NCBI GenBank assembly: GCA_009602725.1
Contig: WELB01000078.1
Span: 556,065-579,283 of the forward strand
From: Spirogloea muscicola
Lineage: Eukaryota; Streptophyta; Zygnematophyceae; Spirogloeales; Spirogloeaceae
Length of the DNA stretch: 23,219 nt
Direction: 5' to 3'
Shown here: positions 23,160 through 23,219 of the stretch, piece by piece
Position numbering within the stretch: the stretch's first letter is position 1
Layout of the letters: the number at the start of each line of letters is the position of its first letter
Program-made: the position numbers and the translations under genes
Notes under the pieces: model-generated
The model's database searches: none
Told to the model about the DNA's origin: nothing
The model's input: only the letters and a program-made list of their open reading frames with translations

Positions 23160-23219
<60 letters not shown>
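23160..23219. repeat. Homopolymer T tract (at least 60 nt), window end
   Basis: All bases from 23160 to the end are T. It directly abuts the GGC-rich Pro-coding exon of the beta-helix gene and cuts it. Its length is limited only by the window. It is of similar length to the A tract near the start, which suggests an assembly or library artefact at contig ends, though a real homopolymer is possible. Confidence 0.9.

Overview
This is nuclear DNA of a green-lineage eukaryote, most likely an alga. The genes are split by many GT-AG introns (about 80-350 nt). The two chaperones resemble plant forms, an AUG3-type augmin subunit is present, and short plant-type telomere motifs (TTTAGGG/CCCTAAA) lie in introns and between genes. 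GCC/CGG triplet runs are frequent. No species can be named from the sequence alone.

Layout, left to right: (1) 1-1229, a 58-nt A tract, then a low-complexity Gly/Pro/Tyr/Ala-rich gene on the plus strand, identity unknown. (2) 2139-8564, minus strand, a complete 17-exon gene for the ER-lumenal HSP90, GRP94 (927 codons, ending KDEL). (3) 8565-9562, a shared head-to-head promoter with CCAAT boxes, a TGACGTGG unfolded-protein-response-type site, an ATTGG-CCACG composite and a heat-shock-element core; it is interrupted by a one-base N. (4) 9563-13591, plus strand, a complete 11-exon gene for the ER HSP70 BiP (661 residues, ending HDEL). (5) 14882-17852, minus strand, the C-terminal two-thirds or more of augmin subunit 3 (AUG3/HAUS3), cut at an N. 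(6) 17854-18852, plus strand, the C-terminal domain of a galactose/glyoxal-oxidase-like copper radical oxidase, cut at the same N and followed by a polyproline tract. (7) 18853-20596, no convincing gene, but E2F-like sites just upstream and a series of hairpins. (8) 20597-23159, minus strand, an extracellular right-handed beta-helix (pectin-lyase-like) protein with a proline-rich N-terminal part, 5'-truncated at a T tract of at least 60 nt that ends the window.

How the genes work together: BiP and GRP94 are the two main ER-lumen chaperones and share one divergent promoter, an arrangement suited to joint induction by ER stress. The oxidase and the beta-helix protein are both probable secreted or wall proteins with polyproline tracts. 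AUG3 belongs to the spindle and phragmoplast microtubule-nucleation machinery and looks unrelated to its neighbours.

Exon coordinates were worked out by hand from splice-site consensus, frame continuity and remembered family alignments; no search was run. The most interesting item is the GRP94-BiP divergent pair and its compact set of stress elements.
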